DNA of 18,027 nt from UBA8914 sp034002905 (GCA_034002905.1 JAVEZQ010000020.1:1-18027), one strand, 5' to 3'; shown: positions 1 through 7,760, numbered from the stretch's first letter. Numbers and translations: made by a program. Notes: generated by a model not told the origin, from the letters alone.

Positions 1-1023
1 GATCTGTCCTTTGACATCCAGTTTCTCAATAAACTGAGAGAAAAGGTCAAGATCGTCATCAATTATTATGACACAGAATATTACTATGAAGGGGTCGATG
101 CCTACTATGCGCAGACGGCCCATTTGGTCATGCTTCCCGATGCTCTGGCGCGCTATCGCTATCTTCATCTTGGCATTCCGGCAATCACGACCTTCGCGCT
201 CTATGACAAAAGTGCCTATCGCAAGATCGAGGGACAGGCGAAAGATATTGATGTCTCCTTCATCGGCAATGTCCGCCTCGCGGATCGCAAGGAATGGCTT
301 GATTACCTGAAGGCCAATGACATCAAAGTTCAAAGCTATGGAGTCGGGTCGGACAACGGCTTTGTGAGCTTTAAGGAGATGATCTCTATTTTTAACCGGA
401 GCAAGATCAACCTCAATTTCACCTCCACGACGGATGTCGGCAACTACACAATTAAACCGCCGACCCTCAACAACCGGATTCGCCAATCGAAGGGGCGCCC
501 CATCGAAATCGCGATGTGCGGCGGGTTTATCCTTTCACAATACGCGCCCGGCATCGAAGAGATGTTCGACCTCGGCGAAGAGTTTGATGTCTTCCAGACA
601 AAAGAAGAACTTCTGGCAAAAATCCGTCACTATTTAGAGGAAGATGACAAGCGCGAAGCGATGGCGGTCGAAGCGCATACAAAAGCGCTCGCCCGTTATG
701 ATGTCATCAGCGGCTTTGCCCGTGTTTTTAAAACGCTGAACACACAGGTGGAACCACCGGCCTTGCCGCTTTACCTCGACAAAGCGTTTAAAGAGAATTA
801 TGCCTCGTTCCGCGCCTTTTACGTGGCCATTTTCCTTTTGACAGGCCGTTTTGCTTGTCTTATAGAGGAAATCAGGTTGATTCTGAAGGCTGGTTCTTTC
901 AGTTTTTCAAAGGGTTATTACTTCTTTGGCCGGGGCACGCTCCTTGTGCTTCAAGACTATCCACGGCTTGGGGAGTTCCTGAAAAAAATAAAGAAAAAAG
1001 CGGGCCTTAAAGTCAAATATTGA
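1..1023 (+). CDS. CgeB-like glycosyltransferase, 5'-truncated
   Basis: The frame is open from base 1 to a TGA at 1021-1023, giving 340 residues with no start in the window, so the gene begins upstream. The sequence resembles the CgeB/'glycosyl transferases group 1' type found in polysaccharide loci. An N-terminal part ends in 'ALYDKSAY', then comes a 'DVSFIGN' strand opening the C-terminal Rossmann half. A later 'GRPIEIAMCGGFILSQYAPGIE' stretch, with the acidic donor-site pattern 'E..FD.GEE', is typical of this family. The last ~80 residues are hydrophobic and basic and end in a Lys-rich tail, suggesting peripheral attachment to the inner membrane. It probably transfers a sugar to a lipid-linked glycan at the cytoplasmic face. 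Donor and acceptor cannot be read from the sequence. The next gene starts 47 bases downstream. Family assignment is fairly sure; specificity is unknown. Confidence 0.75.
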   Translation, partial: DLSFDIQFLNKLREKVKIVINYYDTEYYYEGVDAYYAQTAHLVMLPDALARYRYLHLGIPAITTFALYDKSAYRKIEGQAKDIDVSFIGNVRLADRKEWLDYLKANDIKVQSYGVGSDNGFVSFKEMISIFNRSKINLNFTSTTDVGNYTIKPPTLNNRIRQSKGRPIEIAMCGGFILSQYAPGIEEMFDLGEEFDVFQTKEELLAKIRHYLEEDDKREAMAVEAHTKALARYDVISGFARVFKTLNTQVEPPALPLYLDKAFKENYASFRAFYVAIFLLTGRFACLIEEIRLILKAGSFSFSKGYYFFGRGTLLVLQDYPRLGEFLKKIKKKAGLKVKY

Positions 1024-1070
1024 CGTGTTACATCAACACTCTCTTCCTCAACGGACAAGGCCCTTTTTCT

Positions 1071-2066
1071 ATGATCATCACACGCACACCTTATCGCGTC
1101 TCCTTCTTCGGCGGCGGCACAGATTATCCCACATGGTTTCGGGAAGAAACAGGCTCCGTTCTGGCAACTTCGATCGATAAATATTGCTATATCACCTGCC
1201 GCCTCTTGCCTCCCTATTTCGAGCACAAGCATCGCATCGTCTATTCGCGCATCGAAAATGCGATGAACATCGAAGATATCGAGCACCCTGCCGTGCGCGG
1301 CGTGTTTCAATGGGATGGCGTAAAAGACGGTCTTGAAATCCATCATGATGGCGATGTGCCCGCACGTTCGGGCCTTGGCTCCAGCTCGTCCTTTACCGTC
1401 GGTCTTATCCTTGCCCTCAAGGCCCTACGTGGCCAGATGATCGGCAAGCAAGAGCTTGCCGCCAACGCCATTCATGTCGAACAAAATATCATCAAGGAAA
1501 ATGTAGGTTCTCAAGATCAAATTTCGGCAGCCTATGGTGGCTTTAACCGCATCGATTTTCACAAAGATGGCAGCTTTACTGTCAACCCTGTCGTTCTTCC
1601 CAAAGGCCGCTTCTACGAACTGCAATCGCATATGATGCTGTGCTTTACCGGCCTTTCGCGCATTGCCTCCGAAGTTGCGAAGTCCCAGATCGACAATATG
1701 AAGAACCGTTACAATGAACTCAAATGCATGCATCAAATGGTTGATCAGTCCATCGACATACTGACCAACCCCAACACCGATTTGCTGGAATTTGGCAAAC
1801 TGATGAATGAGAGCTGGAAATACAAACGCTCTCTGTCCGACAAAGTTTCCAACAGTGATATTGACGAGATGTATGAAATCGCGATGCAGAACGGCGCGGT
1901 CGGTGGCAAAATTCTGGGCGCTGGCGGCGGCGGCTTTTTGTTGGTTTTTGCCCCACCCGAAAAGCAAGCGGCCATCCGCGAAAAACTAGGCAAGCTGGTT
2001 CATATCCCCTTTAAGTTTGAAGGCTCCGGCGCACGCGTTGCGCTTTACCAACCCAATGGCCTGTAA
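1071..2066 (+). CDS. hddA: D-glycero-α-D-manno-heptose 7-phosphate kinase (GHMP kinase)
   Basis: Predicted to phosphorylate C-1 of D-glycero-D-manno-heptose 7-phosphate using ATP, the HddA step of GDP-heptose synthesis. The 331-residue protein begins 'MIITRTPYRVSFFGGGTDYP', the typical start of HddA-like GHMP kinases. The ATP-binding motif 'PARSGLGSSSS' lies near residues 97-107, and the C-terminal glycine-rich motif 'GGKILGAGGGGFLLVF' near 278-293. An in-frame ATG at 1020 would overlap the previous stop, but it adds 17 residues unlike the family, so I chose 1071, which has a modest AAGG about 10 bases upstream. An HddC-type guanylyltransferase lies in the same operon (6021-6722), which strongly supports a heptose rather than a galactose or fucose substrate. 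The family also includes fucokinase-like enzymes acting on other sugars, so the exact substrate remains an inference. Confidence 0.85.
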   Translation: MIITRTPYRVSFFGGGTDYPTWFREETGSVLATSIDKYCYITCRLLPPYFEHKHRIVYSRIENAMNIEDIEHPAVRGVFQWDGVKDGLEIHHDGDVPARSGLGSSSSFTVGLILALKALRGQMIGKQELAANAIHVEQNIIKENVGSQDQISAAYGGFNRIDFHKDGSFTVNPVVLPKGRFYELQSHMMLCFTGLSRIASEVAKSQIDNMKNRYNELKCMHQMVDQSIDILTNPNTDLLEFGKLMNESWKYKRSLSDKVSNSDIDEMYEIAMQNGAVGGKILGAGGGGFLLVFAPPEKQAAIREKLGKLVHIPFKFEGSGARVALYQPNGL

Positions 2067-2080
2067 GGAAAGCATACAAT

Positions 2081-3043
2081 ATGGAATTGAAACCTTCCGA
2101 TAGCATCTATATCGCCGGACATACGGGTTTGATCGGCAGCGGCATGCAACGTTGTCTGGCCAAGAATGGCTATACCAACATCATCACCGCCACGCATAAG
2201 GAGCTGGAGCTAACGGACGCGGTCGCCGTGCGGCAGTTTATTCTGTCCAAGAAGCCGGACTATATCGTGCTTGCCGCCGGACGCGTTGGTGGGATCGTGG
2301 ACAACAAAACCTATCCTGTCGACTTCATTACAACCAATCTGGCAATTCAACTCAATATCTTGCAAGCCGCGCACGAAGCCGATGTCAAAAAGCTGGTGCT
2401 TTACGCGTCATCCTGCATGTATCCGCGTGAATGTCCGCAGCCGATGGCTGAAAGCGCCCTGCTCACCGGCGTGCCAGAGCCGACCAGCATGGCTTATGCG
2501 ATGTCGAAGCTGGCAGGGATGCAGATGTGCCTTGCCTACAACCAACAATATGGCCGCAAGAAGTTTATTCCGGTTATTCCGAACAGCGCTTTTGGCCCCA
2601 ACGACAATTTCAACCCACAGGCGGGCCATGTGCTTTCGGTTCTTCTTCGTCGCTTCCACGAAGCCAAGACCACGAAAGTGCCGAGTATCACCCTGTGGGG
2701 CTCCGGTTCGCCGCGTCGCGAGTTTGTCTATGTAGACGACATCGCCGATGCGACTTTGAGCCTGCTCACGCGTAACATTGACGATGTAGAGCTACCGCTC
2801 AATCTCGGCCTTGGCATTGATTACTCGATCAAAGAGCTGGCCGAAAAGATCGCCCGCGTGACGGGTTATCAGGGCGTGATCGAATGGGATACGAGCAAGC
2901 CGGACGGTGCACCGCAAAAACTCTTGGATAGCAGCCGCCTGCGAGCCTTTGGCTGGACACCCAAGATTGATTTTGACACAGGATTGAAAGAAACCTACGA
3001 TTGGTTCCTTCAAAACATTGCCCAAGCAGGAGAAGCTACGTGA
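2081..3043 (+). CDS. GDP-L-fucose synthase/ColC-like NAD(P)-dependent epimerase-reductase
   Basis: Extended short-chain dehydrogenase of 320 residues, the normal length for GDP-fucose synthase (Fcl/WcaG) and its relatives ColC and the 6-deoxyheptose reductases. It has the nucleotide-binding 'GHTGLIG' at residues 13-19 and 'AAGRVGGI' near 66-72. The 'SSCMYP' motif carries the Cys (C112) that in GDP-fucose synthase takes part in epimerisation, and the catalytic pair Y139-xxx-K143 is in 'YAMSK'. Such enzymes epimerise and reduce the 4-keto group of a GDP-4-keto-6-deoxy sugar. Lying between HddA and HddC and near a ColD-like dehydratase, it may act on a GDP-heptose derivative rather than on GDP-mannose. 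A good Shine-Dalgarno (AAGGAA, 2065-2070) overlaps the stop codon of hddA. Its own TGA overlaps the next start as GTGA. Family sure; substrate inferred. Confidence 0.85.
   Translation: MELKPSDSIYIAGHTGLIGSGMQRCLAKNGYTNIITATHKELELTDAVAVRQFILSKKPDYIVLAAGRVGGIVDNKTYPVDFITTNLAIQLNILQAAHEADVKKLVLYASSCMYPRECPQPMAESALLTGVPEPTSMAYAMSKLAGMQMCLAYNQQYGRKKFIPVIPNSAFGPNDNFNPQAGHVLSVLLRRFHEAKTTKVPSITLWGSGSPRREFVYVDDIADATLSLLTRNIDDVELPLNLGLGIDYSIKELAEKIARVTGYQGVIEWDTSKPDGAPQKLLDSSRLRAFGWTPKIDFDTGLKETYDWFLQNIAQAGEAT
3028..3033 (+). promoter_or_regulatory. Ribosome binding site fixing the GTG start of the transketolase N-subunit
   Basis: AGGAGA lies six bases before the GTG at 3040. It is a strong site and favours that GTG over the ATG at 3001, which would put 13 unrelated residues in front and overlap the previous gene by 43 bases. 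Confidence 0.7.
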
Positions 3044-3861
3044 CGACTGCCATCAATGATCTCGAAGCCAAGGCCAAATGGGTTTGGTGCGAAACTCTTG
3101 CCATCAACAAACGCGCGCCGGAAACACGGCTCGCTTCTTCGCTTTCCTCCATCGAGATTTTTGTCGCGCTTTATTACGGCAATATCGTCCGGTTTAATCC
3201 CAAACAACCGCTCGACGATACGCGTGATCGCTGCATTATCAGCAAGGGGCACGGCTCCATCTGCATGTATCCGATCCTCGCCGATCTGGGCTATTTTAGC
3301 ATGGATGAGCTGCAGAATGTCTGTAAGGCAGGCAGTTTTCTGGGCGGCATTCCCGATCCGGTCATTCCCGGTTACGAAACCGTCAATGGCTCGCTTGGCC
3401 ACGGGCTTGGCGTCGCGGGTGGCGTTGCCCTTGCCCTCAAGCGAAAGAAAAGCGACCGCCAAGTTTTCGTGATGACCGGCGATGGCGAATTGCACGAAGG
3501 CGCAAACTGGGAAGCCATCATGTTCGCGAGCCAGCACAAGCTCGACAACCTTCACCTCATCATCGACAATAACCAGATTAGCATGCTTGGCTATACGGAC
3601 GATATCGTGTCGCACAAACCGCTCGAAGATAGGCTATCAGCCTTTGGCTGGGACGTGAAAACAGTCGATGGGCACAATGTCGGCGCTATTCACGCCGCGC
3701 TGTCCGAGCAGAAACATGCCGCCTCGGGCAAACCTACGGCACTGATCGCACGCACCCTCAAAGGGCGCGGCGTGCCGGGCCTTGAGAACGCACCGCTTTC
3801 GCATATTATGAACCCCAAACCTGAACTGATCGACAGCCTTTTGAAAGAAGCAAATCCATGA
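3040..3861 (+). CDS. Transketolase, N-terminal (ThDP pyrophosphate-binding) subunit
   Basis: Half-length transketolase, 273 residues from a GTG start that shares bases with the preceding stop (GTGA). It matches the N-terminal, thiamine-diphosphate-binding half of transketolase. Visible motifs are 'SKGHGS' at 68-73, 'GSLGHGLG' at 117-124, and the ThDP/Mg2+ motif running from 'GDGE' (147-150) to 'DNN' (176-178). The catalytic glutamate that activates the thiazolium is not in this half but in the next gene, so the two must work as a complex. They transfer a two-carbon ketol unit between sugars. A dedicated split transketolase in a glycan operon suggests either extra supply of sedoheptulose 7-phosphate for heptose synthesis or two-carbon transfer onto a nucleotide-activated keto sugar. 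The sequence does not decide between these. Confidence 0.88.
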   Translation: MTTAINDLEAKAKWVWCETLAINKRAPETRLASSLSSIEIFVALYYGNIVRFNPKQPLDDTRDRCIISKGHGSICMYPILADLGYFSMDELQNVCKAGSFLGGIPDPVIPGYETVNGSLGHGLGVAGGVALALKRKKSDRQVFVMTGDGELHEGANWEAIMFASQHKLDNLHLIIDNNQISMLGYTDDIVSHKPLEDRLSAFGWDVKTVDGHNVGAIHAALSEQKHAASGKPTALIARTLKGRGVPGLENAPLSHIMNPKPELIDSLLKEANP

Positions 3862-4817
3862 CCATCAAGCCAATTGCCATGCGGGATGCATTTCTCGAAG
3901 AGATCTGGCAGGCCATGCAAAAAGACGAAACGATTTTCTTTGCCTGCGCCGATTTCGGTTCGCCGGTTCTTGATAAGATCCGTGCCGATTTTGCCGACCG
4001 CTTTGTGAATGTCGGCATTGCGGAACAAAACCTGATCAATGTTGCGACCGGTTTGGCTCTCGAAGGCTACAAGGTTTTCGCCTATGCTATTGCGCCCTTT
4101 ATCACGATGCGCTGTTACGAACAGGTACGCGTCAACCTCGCGCTTCTGTCCAAAGTGCGCCCGTTGAATGTCAACCTGATTGGCGTCGGTGCGGGCTACA
4201 GCTATGTCGTGTCTGGTCCCACGCATCAATGCTACGAAGATATCACCCTGATGCGCGCCTTGGCGGGGATGAAAGTCCTCTCGCCTTCCGATCATGTGAG
4301 CGCCAAAGCTCTATTCAAGACCTGTGTGGAACAAACGGGGCCGAAATATCTGCGTTTCGATGCGCAGGTTTTGCCCGTCCTCTATGAAGACGAAAAGCAA
4401 GCCGCAAACCAGACTTATGTCGAGCGTCATACGGGCCAGAAGATATGCATGATTGCGACGGGCTATATGACCCAGACGGCGCAAAAAGTTCGCGATGTGC
4501 TCGCACAACAGAATATCGAAGTCGGTCTTGTCGATCTTTTCGATCTTTCGCAAGGTTCTGCCGCGCAACTCGACAGCCTCCTTGCCCGCTACAAAGCCGT
4601 CGTCACGTTGGAAGAAGGCTTCATCAACTGCGGCGGGCTTGATGCGCATATCGGATCGCACACCGCTGCCCATCATCCTAACTTGCGCCTCATGCATCTG
4701 GGTGTCACACCGAACTATCATTTCGAATTGGGCACACGCTCCGAACTTCACGATAGCGTTGGCCTTGGCGTCGATACGATTGCAGACAAGATCAAAAGCC
4801 TGTCGGCTTCCCTTTAA
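3858..4817 (+). CDS. Transketolase, C-terminal (pyrimidine-binding) subunit
   Basis: Partner of the preceding gene, overlapping it by four bases (ATGA). The 319-residue protein matches the pyrimidine-binding and C-terminal domains of transketolase. 'GIAEQN' at residues 53-58 carries the glutamate (E56) that activates thiamine diphosphate. 'GPTHQ' at 120-124 is the conserved substrate-channel motif, although the usual Pro-Ile-Glu that follows is 'CYE' here. The C-terminal domain runs from about residue 195 and includes 'EEGF' and 'GGLDAHIG'. Together the pair is about 592 residues, somewhat shorter than typical single-chain transketolases, as expected for the split form. A housekeeping role is unlikely given the location inside a polysaccharide operon. 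A 1-deoxyxylulose-5-phosphate synthase is excluded by the split layout and the transketolase-type motifs. Confidence 0.88.
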   Translation: MTIKPIAMRDAFLEEIWQAMQKDETIFFACADFGSPVLDKIRADFADRFVNVGIAEQNLINVATGLALEGYKVFAYAIAPFITMRCYEQVRVNLALLSKVRPLNVNLIGVGAGYSYVVSGPTHQCYEDITLMRALAGMKVLSPSDHVSAKALFKTCVEQTGPKYLRFDAQVLPVLYEDEKQAANQTYVERHTGQKICMIATGYMTQTAQKVRDVLAQQNIEVGLVDLFDLSQGSAAQLDSLLARYKAVVTLEEGFINCGGLDAHIGSHTAAHHPNLRLMHLGVTPNYHFELGTRSELHDSVGLGVDTIADKIKSLSASL

Positions 4818-4844
4818 ATCACTCCGTCAGAGGAAAAACATAGC

Positions 4845-6017
4845 ATGCTAAAATTTCCCTTAATGCGTAACAATATCCTTCGTTCTGACCTTGATGCCGT
4901 GATCGAGCATCTCAAACAGGACGACCCGAAGCTGACGCACGGCCCCGAAGTTCGTACCTTTGAAGAGGAATGGTCAAACTGGCTAGGTGTCAAATACAGT
5001 GTCCTTCTCAACTCCGGCGCTTCGGCCAATCTGCTCACGATGGCGGTGCTCAAGATCAAGCATCCCGAAGGTGGCGAAGTCATCGTCCCGTCACTCACCT
5101 GGATTTCAGATATCTCCTCCGTGCTTCAAAACGGCTTTACGCCTGTTTTTGTCGATACCGATCCGACCACGCTTGGTATGAATTGCAAGGAAGTGATTGC
5201 CAAACTCAACGACAAGACACGCGCCGTGTTCCTAAGTCATATTCAGGGCTTCGATGCCTTGACTGATGAATTGATCGACGAGCTGAAGAAGCGCAACATC
5301 CCGCTGATCGAAGATGTCTGTGAATCGCACGGCTGCGCACATGGTTCGCGCAAGGGCGGCAGCATTGGATGGATTTCGAATTTCTCCTTCTACTATGCCC
5401 ATCACATGAGCACGATCGAAGGCGGCATGGTCTGCACCAACGATCCCGAGGTCTATCAGCAAATCCGTATGCTGCGCTCGCACGGTATGGTCCGCGAAGC
5501 CAGCGATGCCAATTTCCGCGCCAGTTATCACACGCAGTATCCTGAGCTAAATCCAGACTTTATCTTTGCCTATCCCGCCTATAACGTGCGCAACACGGAA
5601 ATCGGCGGTATCTTGGGCCGTCACCAGCTCAAGCGCCTTGACCAAATTGTCGTGCGTCGTACGGAGAACCTTTTCCGCTTCTTAGACAAGATCGACGGCA
5701 CCCACTATCGCACCGATTTCAAACGCGAAGGCTCCAGCAACTATGCCTTCAACCTCATTATGAAGGACAAGGATGATACTTTCGTCCAGCGCCTGATGAA
5801 AAAGATGTCTGACAGTGGCATCGAATATCGTCGAGGCAGTGCGGGCGGCGGCAATCAAGTACGCCAGCCCTATCTGCGAGGCCTTGTCCCCAACGACTAT
5901 TACAAGCAATTCCCGCAGACGGATCACATCCACTTCTATGGCTTTTATATCGGCAACTTCCCCGATCTGAAGTCTGAGGAAGTGGACGAAATTTGCGCCA
6001 TCCTGAATGCCGTGTAG
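4845..6017 (+). CDS. ColD/RfbH-like PLP-dependent 3-dehydratase of a nucleotide sugar (catalytic Lys replaced by His)
   Basis: DegT/DnrJ/EryC1/StrS-fold protein of 390 residues, about the length of ColD. In sugar aminotransferases of this fold the Schiff-base lysine lies in 'SFxxxK'. Here the segment at residues 181-187 is 'SFYYAHH', so position 186 is His. That substitution is the hallmark of the 3-dehydratases ColD (GDP-4-keto-6-deoxymannose) and E1/RfbH (CDP-4-keto-6-deoxyglucose). 'EDVCESHG' at 156-163 holds the aspartate that contacts the PLP ring nitrogen. RfbH/E1 needs a [2Fe-2S] cluster held by four Cys in its C-terminal half. Here the only Cys after residue 197 is C384, so the protein is more like ColD, which has no cluster and recycles PMP with glutamate. 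A Shine-Dalgarno (AGAGGA, about 4829-4834) precedes the ATG. Predicted role: removal of the C-3 hydroxyl from a GDP-4-keto-6-deoxy sugar. Confidence 0.85.
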   Translation: MLKFPLMRNNILRSDLDAVIEHLKQDDPKLTHGPEVRTFEEEWSNWLGVKYSVLLNSGASANLLTMAVLKIKHPEGGEVIVPSLTWISDISSVLQNGFTPVFVDTDPTTLGMNCKEVIAKLNDKTRAVFLSHIQGFDALTDELIDELKKRNIPLIEDVCESHGCAHGSRKGGSIGWISNFSFYYAHHMSTIEGGMVCTNDPEVYQQIRMLRSHGMVREASDANFRASYHTQYPELNPDFIFAYPAYNVRNTEIGGILGRHQLKRLDQIVVRRTENLFRFLDKIDGTHYRTDFKREGSSNYAFNLIMKDKDDTFVQRLMKKMSDSGIEYRRGSAGGGNQVRQPYLRGLVPNDYYKQFPQTDHIHFYGFYIGNFPDLKSEEVDEICAILNAV

Positions 6018-6020
6018 CAC

Positions 6021-6722
6021 ATGACGGAAGCGATCATCCTTGCCGGAGGGCTAGGCACGCGTCTGCGCGAAGTCGTTGCGGATTTGCCAAAACCTATGGC
6101 CCCCGTACGGGGCGAACCCTTCCTTGCGCATCTAATGCGCTATTGGAAAGGTCAAGGCGTGACGCATTTTGTCCTGTCCATCAGCTATCTGCGCGAGAAG
6201 ATCATCGAAGCCTTTGGCGACAGCTTTGAAGGCATCCCCATTACCTATGCCATCGAGGATACGCCCCTTGGCACAGGCGGCGGTTTGTTGATCTCCGTCG
6301 CGCAGCTTAAGACGGAGGCCCCCTTTCTCCTTCTGAATGGCGACACCTATTTTGATGTCAAACTGGGCGAGCTATCCGCCTTTCATACCGAAAAAAAGTC
6401 GGACTGGACCTTCTCCCTCTTCAAGCCTGAAGAAGCGGGACGCTACCTTTCCATTCCGCTTGATGCCGATGGCAAGATCCTCGATCTCAAACCGGAGACC
6501 AAGGAAGCGGGCGGGTATGCCAATGGCGGAGTCTATATGATCAACCCGCAGATTCTGGCGCCCTGCGGTTATCAAGAGGGGGACAAACTCTCGCTCGAAG
6601 ATGACCTCCTACCCGTCCTCCAGCGCCAAAACCGCTTGTTTTACGGACGGTTACACAAGGGGACCTTTATTGACATCGGAATCCCCCATGACTATAGTCG
6701 AGCTGATTCCGTTTTGGCCTAA
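6021..6722 (+). CDS. hddC: D-glycero-α-D-manno-heptose 1-phosphate guanylyltransferase
   Basis: Sugar nucleotidyltransferase of 233 residues, close to the size of HddC and clearly shorter than GDP-mannose pyrophosphorylases. The nucleotide-binding signature 'GGLGTRLR' is at residues 9-16, 'LPKPMAPV' at 22-29, 'TPLGTGGG' at 81-88 and the metal-binding 'NGDTYFD' at 106-112. It is predicted to join GTP and heptose 1-phosphate to give GDP-D-glycero-α-D-manno-heptose. The gene starts three bases after the stop of the dehydratase gene with no clear Shine-Dalgarno, so it is probably translated by coupling. HddA in the same operon makes the heptose reading much more likely than a generic hexose-1-phosphate transferase. 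Nucleotide choice (GTP rather than CTP or TTP) is inferred from the family. Confidence 0.82.
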   Translation: MTEAIILAGGLGTRLREVVADLPKPMAPVRGEPFLAHLMRYWKGQGVTHFVLSISYLREKIIEAFGDSFEGIPITYAIEDTPLGTGGGLLISVAQLKTEAPFLLLNGDTYFDVKLGELSAFHTEKKSDWTFSLFKPEEAGRYLSIPLDADGKILDLKPETKEAGGYANGGVYMINPQILAPCGYQEGDKLSLEDDLLPVLQRQNRLFYGRLHKGTFIDIGIPHDYSRADSVLA

Positions 6723-6807
6723 GGTTGGGGGCGTGAGCTTATTTGCCCTGAGTCTGTCTTGGCCAATCTCACCGATAAAGCTTCATCGCTTTTTCCATTT
6801 GATCCAT

Positions 6808-6814
6808 AAGGAGA
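6808..6814 (+). promoter_or_regulatory. Strong ribosome binding site of the NAD-dependent epimerase gene
   Basis: AAGGAGA ends seven bases before the ATG at 6822. It is the best Shine-Dalgarno in the operon and follows the only real gap in it (6723-6821), so this gene may be translated independently. The gap also holds a short hairpin (AAAGC/GCTTT, 6777-6792) followed by only two T residues; I see no convincing promoter there. Confidence 0.65.
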
Positions 6815-6821
6815 AATATCA

Positions 6822-7760
6822 ATGGCTACAAAAATACTCGTGACCGGTGGCGCTGGCTATCTGGGTTCAACCATGGTTCCCGATCTGCTTGCCGAAGGCT
6901 ATGAAGTCACGGTGCTCGACAACTTCCTGTTCAAACAAGCCAGCCTCAACCATGTTTGTGCCCATCCGAACTTCAAAGTTGTCAAGGGCGATATCCGTAA
7001 CGAAAAGACAATGGCCCCTCTGATCAAGGAAACCGATATCATCATCCCGCTGGCCGCACTTGTTGGGGCTCCACTTTGTTCACTTGATCCCGTTGGCGCG
7101 ACATCGACCAACCATGATGCGGTTAGCCTGATGCTCAAGCTGGTCTCCAAGGAACAGATCATCCTGATGCCGACGACCAACAGCGCCTATGGCACTGGCG
7201 ACGAAAACAACTTCTGTACCGAAGAGTCCCCTCTTCGTCCGATTTCCCAGTACGCGATCGAAAAAGTCGCCGTTGAAAAAGAGCTGATGCAGCACCCCAA
7301 CGCGATCAGCTTCCGCCTTGCGACCGTGTTCGGTATGTCGCCGCGCATGCGCATGGACTTGCTGGTCAATGACTTCACGTATCGCGCTGTCAATGACCGC
7401 TTTGTTGTTCTGTTTGAAAGCCATTTCAAGCGCAACTACATCCATGTTCGCGACGTTTCCCGCGCTTTCCGCCATGCGATCAAGAACTATGACAAGATGA
7501 AGGGCCAGATCTATAACGTCGGTCTGTCGGATGCCAACGTCTCCAAGCGCGAGCTGTGCGAGATCATCAAAAAGCACCGCCCGGACTTCACAATCATGGA
7601 AGCTGGCGTCGGCAAAGACCCGGATCAGCGCAACTACATCGTGTCGAACGAAAAGATCGAAGCGACGGGCTTCAAGCCAGAAAACACGCTCGACATGGGC
7701 ATCGAAGAGTTGATCAAAGGCTATACGATGCTCAAGAACAGCATCTATGGCAATGTCTAA
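6822..7760 (+). CDS. NAD-dependent epimerase/dehydratase (extended SDR) for nucleotide sugars
   Basis: Extended short-chain dehydrogenase of 312 residues. The Rossmann motif 'TGGAGYLG' is at 8-15, an NAD-selecting aspartate follows β2 ('VLDNF', D33), and the catalytic set is T119 with Y144-xxx-K148 ('YAIEK'). It resembles UDP-glucose 4-epimerase-like proteins of polysaccharide loci. The segment before the catalytic Tyr reads 'TTNSAYG' and lacks the Asp-Glu pair ('TDEVYG') of 4,6-dehydratases, so it is unlikely to supply the missing 4,6-dehydratase step. It probably epimerises or oxidises a sugar nucleotide, perhaps a heptose derivative. A strong Shine-Dalgarno and a 99-base gap precede it. 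It overlaps the next gene by 14 bases. Substrate unknown. Confidence 0.78.
   Translation: MATKILVTGGAGYLGSTMVPDLLAEGYEVTVLDNFLFKQASLNHVCAHPNFKVVKGDIRNEKTMAPLIKETDIIIPLAALVGAPLCSLDPVGATSTNHDAVSLMLKLVSKEQIILMPTTNSAYGTGDENNFCTEESPLRPISQYAIEKVAVEKELMQHPNAISFRLATVFGMSPRMRMDLLVNDFTYRAVNDRFVVLFESHFKRNYIHVRDVSRAFRHAIKNYDKMKGQIYNVGLSDANVSKRELCEIIKKHRPDFTIMEAGVGKDPDQRNYIVSNEKIEATGFKPENTLDMGIEELIKGYTMLKNSIYGNV

Noticed and set aside
1020..1070. Longer N-terminus of HddA from the ATG at 1020
   Set aside because: It adds 17 residues not fitting the GHMP kinase start, which is clearly 'MIITRTPYRVSFFGGGTDYP' at 1071.
1425..1967. 180-codon minus-strand open frame inside hddA
   Set aside because: It is antisense to conserved GHMP kinase motifs and has no recognisable domain.
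3010..4295. Long minus-strand open frames opposite the transketolase genes (about 200 codons each)
   Set aside because: They lie opposite clearly coding genes, have no family features and arise from the codon bias of the plus-strand genes.
6777..6794. Hairpin AAAGC/GCTTT followed by T residues in the gap before the epimerase gene
   Set aside because: Only five pairs, mostly A-T, and two T residues beyond the stem; too weak to call a terminator, and the same glycan operon continues after it.
6822..7760. The epimerase as the missing 4,6-dehydratase
   Set aside because: The segment before the catalytic Tyr is 'TTNSAYG' and lacks the Asp-Glu pair that defines 4,6-dehydratases.
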